Assembly (NCBI GenBank): GCA_027023665.1
Contig: JALVUY010000134.1
Location: forward strand, 1-9,664
Origin: Methanocaldococcaceae archaeon
GTDB taxonomy: Archaea > AGJL01 > Methanococci > Methanococcales > Methanocaldococcaceae
Reading direction: 5' to 3'
Length of the DNA stretch: 9,664 bases
In this document: piece by piece, positions 6,161-9,664 of the stretch
Layout: each line of letters starts with the position of its first letter
Position numbering within the stretch: the first letter of the stretch is position 1
Position numbers and translations under genes: made by a program
Notes under the pieces: generated by a model
Told to the model about the DNA's origin: nothing
Databases searched by the model: none
The model's input: only the letters and a program-made list of their open reading frames with translations

Positions 6161-6634
6161 ATGGAGGTTATAATTAAAGCAAAGGTAAAGCCAACTGAAG
6201 ATAAATATAAAGTTAAAAAGGCAATATTAAACATATTTCCAAAGGCAAAACTTAATTTTGTTAAAGGAGAGGATGAATTTGGTAAGTGGGAAGGAGTTAC
6301 TAAGAATGTAGATAAACTTAAAGAAATTTTGAGACGGCAGGCTATTTTAGACACTGCAAGAATGGTTTTAGAAAAAGGAATTATAGAAAGTTCAACTAAA
6401 TTTTACTTAAATAAGCAGGCGGCTTATGTAGGGGCGGTAAATTTTGATATAGATACTCATGGAGGGATTTTTGTAAAAATAGTTGCTGATAAAAATGAAG
6501 ATATTATGAAAATTATAAAAGACATCGCTCCAAGGACAAAAGGAGGAGTTATAATTAATGAGGATGAATTAGAAAGTGAAGAAAATGTGAATAATGAGAA
6601 TAATAATACAGAAACAGAAATTAAAAAAGAGTAG
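6161..6634 (+). CDS. UPF0201 (COG1931) family putative RNA-binding protein
   Basis: This is a 157-residue protein. Residues 1-27 (KVKPTEDKYKVKKAILNIFP) and the segments LRRQAILDTARMVLEKG (57-73) and STKFYLNKQAAYVGAVNF (78-95) match the conserved pattern I recall for UPF0201, an archaeal family predicted to bind RNA with a dsRBD-like fold. Its biochemical role is unknown. An acidic, Asn-rich tail (134-157) extends beyond the usual conserved domain and is probably disordered. The ATG at 6161 is preferred; an upstream in-frame GTG at 6152 lies inside the ribosome binding site GGTGAT (6151-6156). The HerA gene follows after 68 bp on the same strand. From memory, the M. jannaschii homologue is MJ1564. 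Confidence 0.82.
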   Translation: MEVIIKAKVKPTEDKYKVKKAILNIFPKAKLNFVKGEDEFGKWEGVTKNVDKLKEILRRQAILDTARMVLEKGIIESSTKFYLNKQAAYVGAVNFDIDTHGGIFVKIVADKNEDIMKIIKDIAPRTKGGVIINEDELESEENVNNENNNTETEIKKE

Positions 6635-6702
6635 ATAATTATTTAGTTATTAATTTAAAGAAAATTATAAATTTTAAGATTTTAGGGGTATAAGGTGGTT
6701 AT

Positions 6703-8232
6703 ATGAATAATGAAAATATTATTGGCTATACCATAGGAGAAACAAGAATTGACGAATTAACATTTTTAGCTAAAGAACCTCCAAAGGTTGGAGATTACAT
6801 TAAAATAAACTATGACAACTATGAGTTATTGGGTATGATTGAAAGTACAATTCAAGGTAATATGGCTTTAGAAGACATTTTAAGTGTTGAACATTTAGAA
6901 AAAATTAGAGAATTTGACGATAATTCTTCTTACTACATCTTAGGAAAGATAAAGGTTTTAGGAGACCTTAAAGAATTAGATAAAAATGGAGCATTGAAAT
7001 TGCCAAGAATTCCTCCATCTCCAGGAATTCCAATTTATAGAGCAGATGATAATATTTTAAAAAAAGTTTTTGGAGATGGGCATTTAAAGATTGGTCATTT
7101 AGTTACAAGAGATAGTGTAGAGGTTAAATTAGATGCTAACAAACTGTGTTCAAGACATCTAGCTATTTTAGCAATGACTGGAATGGGAAAATCAAATACA
7201 GTTGCTGTTTTATTAAAAGAGTTAAACAAACTTAAAGCAACGGTTTTAGTTTTTGATATGCATGGAGAGTATAGAAATATCCATTGTAATAGTGAAAAAT
7301 TGAGGGTTCATGTTATTAAGCCAAAGATAAATATCTATAACATAAGTTACGATGACTTATGTGATTTGGCAGGAGTTGATAGTCAGGCAACGAAGCAAAG
7401 ACCATATATAAGAAAGGCAATTAAAGAAGTTAAAGAATCTAAAAAAGAACATGAATTTAAAGATGTTGAAGAATACATCAATGCAATAATAGATAAATTA
7501 AAAGAGTATATGATTAACAACAGTAAGGATGAAAATAGTATTCAAACAGCTATATTTAGATTGGAGGATATGTTAAACTTTAGAAAAAACATTATAACTC
7601 TCCACTACAATCCAATAAATGATATTAGAGAGCATCATATAAACATAATTCCAATGGAAGAATTAGATGAATATGCAGTTGATATTATTGTCTCATATAT
7701 AGCAAAGGCAGTTTTAGACGATAGAAAAAAAATAATCATAGATAAAGGACGAGATTTTGCAAAGCCGATATTCTTAATTTTTGAGGAGGCACACTTAATA
7801 GTTCCACAGAATAGAAAAACAAGAGCAAAGTATTATATAAGTAGAATAGCAAGAGAAGGTAGAAAGTTTGGAGTAGGGCTATGTTTAGTTTCACAAAGAC
7901 CTAAAACATTAGATTCAGAAACACTATCTCAATGCTCTAACTTAATAATATCTAAACTTATTGAACCAACTGATCAAAAACATGTTCAAATGGCTTCTGA
8001 AAATTTAAGTGAAGATTTAGTTAAGCAATTAACAAGTTTAAACATTGGGGAGGCGATAATTTTAGGACCCTGTATAAAAGTGCCTGCAATTGTTAAAATC
8101 GACAAATTTGATGGAGAATATGGTGGAGAAGATTTAAAGATTGTAGAATTATGGGAAAAGAATTATAAAAATTCTGAAAATATAAAAGAAGATGATATTG
8201 AAAAAAATGCATTTGATACTAACATATTCTAA
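6703..8232 (+). CDS. herA: HerA-like FtsK/HerA superfamily hexameric ATPase
   Basis: The 509-residue protein has an N-terminal beta-rich HAS-barrel region (about 1-140) and a RecA-like ATPase core. The core has Walker A MTGMGKSNT (158-166; Lys163, Ser164), the HerA motif VFDMHGEY (183-190), and Walker B IFLIFEEAHLIVP (356-368; Glu361/Glu362). REGRKFGVGLCLVSQRP (384-400) supplies an arginine-finger candidate and sensor residues. A charged helical insertion (about 235-300) lies between the Walker motifs. HerA forms a DNA-pumping hexamer that works with the NurA nuclease and Mre11-Rad50 in double-strand break end resection. No NurA or Mre11/Rad50 gene is in this window, so this could be a HerA paralogue with another partner. 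The ribosome binding site is AGGTGGT (6693-6699). A TATA-like TTATAAAT (6665-6672) may allow separate transcription. The gene ends 6 bp from a convergent gene. Confidence 0.88.
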   Translation: MNNENIIGYTIGETRIDELTFLAKEPPKVGDYIKINYDNYELLGMIESTIQGNMALEDILSVEHLEKIREFDDNSSYYILGKIKVLGDLKELDKNGALKLPRIPPSPGIPIYRADDNILKKVFGDGHLKIGHLVTRDSVEVKLDANKLCSRHLAILAMTGMGKSNTVAVLLKELNKLKATVLVFDMHGEYRNIHCNSEKLRVHVIKPKINIYNISYDDLCDLAGVDSQATKQRPYIRKAIKEVKESKKEHEFKDVEEYINAIIDKLKEYMINNSKDENSIQTAIFRLEDMLNFRKNIITLHYNPINDIREHHINIIPMEELDEYAVDIIVSYIAKAVLDDRKKIIIDKGRDFAKPIFLIFEEAHLIVPQNRKTRAKYYISRIAREGRKFGVGLCLVSQRPKTLDSETLSQCSNLIISKLIEPTDQKHVQMASENLSEDLVKQLTSLNIGEAIILGPCIKVPAIVKIDKFDGEYGGEDLKIVELWEKNYKNSENIKEDDIEKNAFDTNIF

Positions 8233-8238
8233 ATATTT

Positions 8239-9582
8239 TTATTGATTTAATGCTTTTTTCTTCTTATATTCAATACAAACTTTTCCAATGTATATTCCAA
8301 GAATTATAACTAACACCATTATCCAAAAATTTAGTGGAAATCCTAATATTTTAAAATGTTCTAAGATTTCCTCTTTTCCAGAGGTTATTAATAAGACATG
8401 AGTAGCTTCTAAGGCATAAACACCGAAGATTCCAATTTCAAGAACTTCCATGGCTTCTCCAATGGCTACTTGATATTTAGTATTCTCAGCCAACTGATTA
8501 GCAATATTTCTCTCTAAATCCTCTGATATAGTTGTTAATAATCTTGTTAAACTTGTAGCCAATTTTTCATTACTTTTTAAAATATTTTCTATTTCTACGA
8601 TTCTATAAACAAGTCTCTTTATTTTCCTTTCTGTCTCAACTTTCTCTAAGAGCATTAGGTCAAAATCTCCAAAGTTGGGAGGATAGTTATTATCTAACAA
8701 TTCAATAATTTCCTTTAAATATCCACAGACAATTTCTATAACTGAAAGTTCTCTATCTATTCTACTTAACTCTCCTCTAATATTACCAATTTCTTCCAAA
8801 TTTACGCCTGACTCAAGTGTTCTACTTATAATTTCTAACTTTGAGGCAATACTGTTTAATTTATAAAACAAATCTCTTGAAACTCCCGTAATACTCCTTA
8901 TGAATGGATAATAGCACACAAATTTCTCAAACTTCTCTGGATTCGGACTTGAAATTAATATTCCAAAATCCCCAAAGATTATTAAACTGTCATCTACTTT
9001 AATAATATTTTTTACTTGACCTACAACTTGATTAATTTCTGGTAAAGATTCCTCAGTAATGTTTATTTTTGTTTCTGTTAAAATAGTAACATGTTTATAA
9101 ACCTTCAATTCTCCATATAAAGTTTCTAAGAGATACCTCTGAGATGCCGCTATTAGATGGGACATTATTCTTGAAGATGTTAATATTAAGTCAGGCAAAA
9201 TAAAGGATAGATAATCTAAACTTATAAAATCCTCTTCTTCCTCTGCCTTAAAAATTTCTGAGGAATATATGCATCTTCCAAGGTAATCAACATATATAAA
9301 AAAATCTTTTTTTGCATTTCCTCTTATTTCAGCAGTAAATTTTACAGATGTTTCTGGAATGAAGTCAATAATATTTACAGTTGTTTGATATTCAGAAGTT
9401 TTAAAAATTGCCTTATCGATTATATCTCTATTATCTGAGACAGTAAAGTATTTTATTCTCTTTTTTTGATACTCTTTTAATGTAATCCTATCTATAAATT
9501 CAGTCATATAGTTTTTACCAAAGGGAATCCACTCAGTTAAAATCACTTTTGGTTTTTTTATTTTTACAATCTTGTATCCCAT
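8239..9582 (-). CDS. Hypothetical protein: mixed N-terminal domain, long helical region, C-terminal membrane anchor
   Basis: I do not recognise this 447-residue protein. Residues 1-225 look mixed alpha/beta, with beta-like runs at 66-105 and 163-212 and an acidic patch AEEEEDF (113-119). Residues 235-298 and 307-375 are rich in Leu, Ile, Glu, Lys and Arg and likely form long helices or coiled coils (for example [14 protein letters not shown], 272-285). A hydrophobic helix at about 380-400 has Glu382 and Glu392 and may be membrane-associated. A clear membrane segment, [16 protein letters not shown] (418-433), follows, then a basic tail (KKKK). The plan resembles CorA-like proteins, but I see no GMN motif. 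With no signal peptide and a basic C-terminal end, most of the protein is probably cytoplasmic. It converges on herA; nothing in it resembles NurA. The start ATG at 9582 follows AAGGTATC. Confidence 0.85.
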   Translation of the reverse strand: MGYKIVKIKKPKVILTEWIPFGKNYMTEFIDRITLKEYQKKRIKYFTVSDNRDIIDKAIFKTSEYQTTVNIIDFIPETSVKFTAEIRGNAKKDFFIYVDYLGRCIYSSEIFKAEEEEDFISLDYLSFILPDLILTSSRIMSHLIAASQRYLLETLYGELKVYKHVTILTETKINITEESLPEINQVVGQVKNIIKVDDSLIIFGDFGILISSPNPEKFEKFVCYYPFIRSITGVSRDLFYKLNSIASKLEIISRTLESGVNLEEIGNIRGELSRIDRELSVIEIVCGYLKEIIELLDNNYPPNFGDFDLMLLEKVETERKIKRLVYRIVEIENILKSNEKLATSLTRLLTTISEDLERNIANQLAENTKYQVAIGEAMEVLEIGIFGVYALEATHVLLITSGKEEILEHFKILGFPLNFWIMVLVIILGIYIGKVCIEYKKKKALNQ

Positions 9583-9664
9583 AACGATACCTTCATTATA
9601 TATTCTTTTGATTTATATTTAATTTTGTCTATTTGGGTAATCTTTATTTCAATATCTTCAGAAT
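9564..9664 (-). CDS. Possible 3' end of an upstream gene, cut by the right edge
   Basis: A minus-strand frame is open from the edge to a TAA at 9566-9564. It encodes about 32 residues (starting [15 protein letters not shown], ending KVSLWDTRL), a plausible strand-rich protein end. It would overlap the start of the hypothetical membrane protein gene by 19 bp, which is common in archaeal operons. Chance openness over this length in AT-rich DNA cannot be excluded. If it is not coding, the stretch AAATATAAAT (9620-9611) would instead be the TATA box of the 9582 gene. Confidence 0.3.
   Translation of the reverse strand, partial: SEDIEIKITQIDKIKYKSKEYIMKVSLWDTRL

Noticed and set aside
6073..6354. 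Minus-strand frame over the tfrA/UPF0201 spacer and UPF0201 start
   Set aside because: It is antisense to the conserved UPF0201 N terminus and spans the divergent promoter.
1..9664. CRISPR array, tRNA, rRNA, insertion sequence or phage genes
   Set aside because: I saw no regularly spaced repeats, no cloverleaf with a T-loop GTTCGA-type motif, and no transposase or phage proteins.

Overview
The window is AT-rich archaeal DNA, most likely from a hyperthermophilic methanogen of the Methanocaldococcus group. Supporting signs are GGTGAT-type ribosome binding sites close to the starts, TATA-box promoters, an archaeal S15 protein, a two-gene SufCB system, a TfrA-type fumarate reductase, a HerA ATPase, and GC-rich structured RNA standing out from AT-rich spacers. 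Species and homologue numbers cannot be confirmed without a search; where I mention M. jannaschii it is from memory.

Layout. On the minus strand at the left edge is the 5' part of an ICC-like (COG1407) metallophosphoesterase, preceded by ribosomal protein S15. S15 is divergent from sufC, and sufB follows sufC on the plus strand; together these look like the minimal SufBC (SMS-type) iron-sulfur scaffold. After sufB comes a very GC-rich hairpin region at a convergent junction. Then two minus-strand genes follow: a DASS/SLC13 anion transporter and, upstream of it, the flavoprotein subunit of thiol:fumarate reductase (tfrA). Divergent from tfrA are a UPF0201 putative RNA-binding protein and a HerA-like ATPase (plus strand). 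HerA converges on an unrecognised membrane-anchored helical protein on the minus strand, whose start may overlap the end of a further gene cut by the right edge.

The most notable non-protein feature is a canonical archaeal C/D box sRNA on the plus strand at about 4358-4426, in the spacer between tfrA and the transporter gene. All four boxes are perfect and both guides are exactly 12 nt. By recalled rRNA sequence, the two guides match two stretches of 23S rRNA about 32 nt apart, on either side of helix 69. Two other structured RNA candidates are a GC-rich hairpin just upstream of the S15 ribosome binding site, and the GC-rich element after sufB, which can form two alternative pairings.

Functional themes: iron-sulfur cluster assembly (sufCB), succinate formation coupled to methanogenic thiols (tfrA, with TfrB not in this window) next to a possible dicarboxylate carrier, ribosome biogenesis (S15, the sRNA, perhaps UPF0201), and DNA processing (HerA). 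No CRISPR, tRNA, rRNA or insertion sequence was seen.
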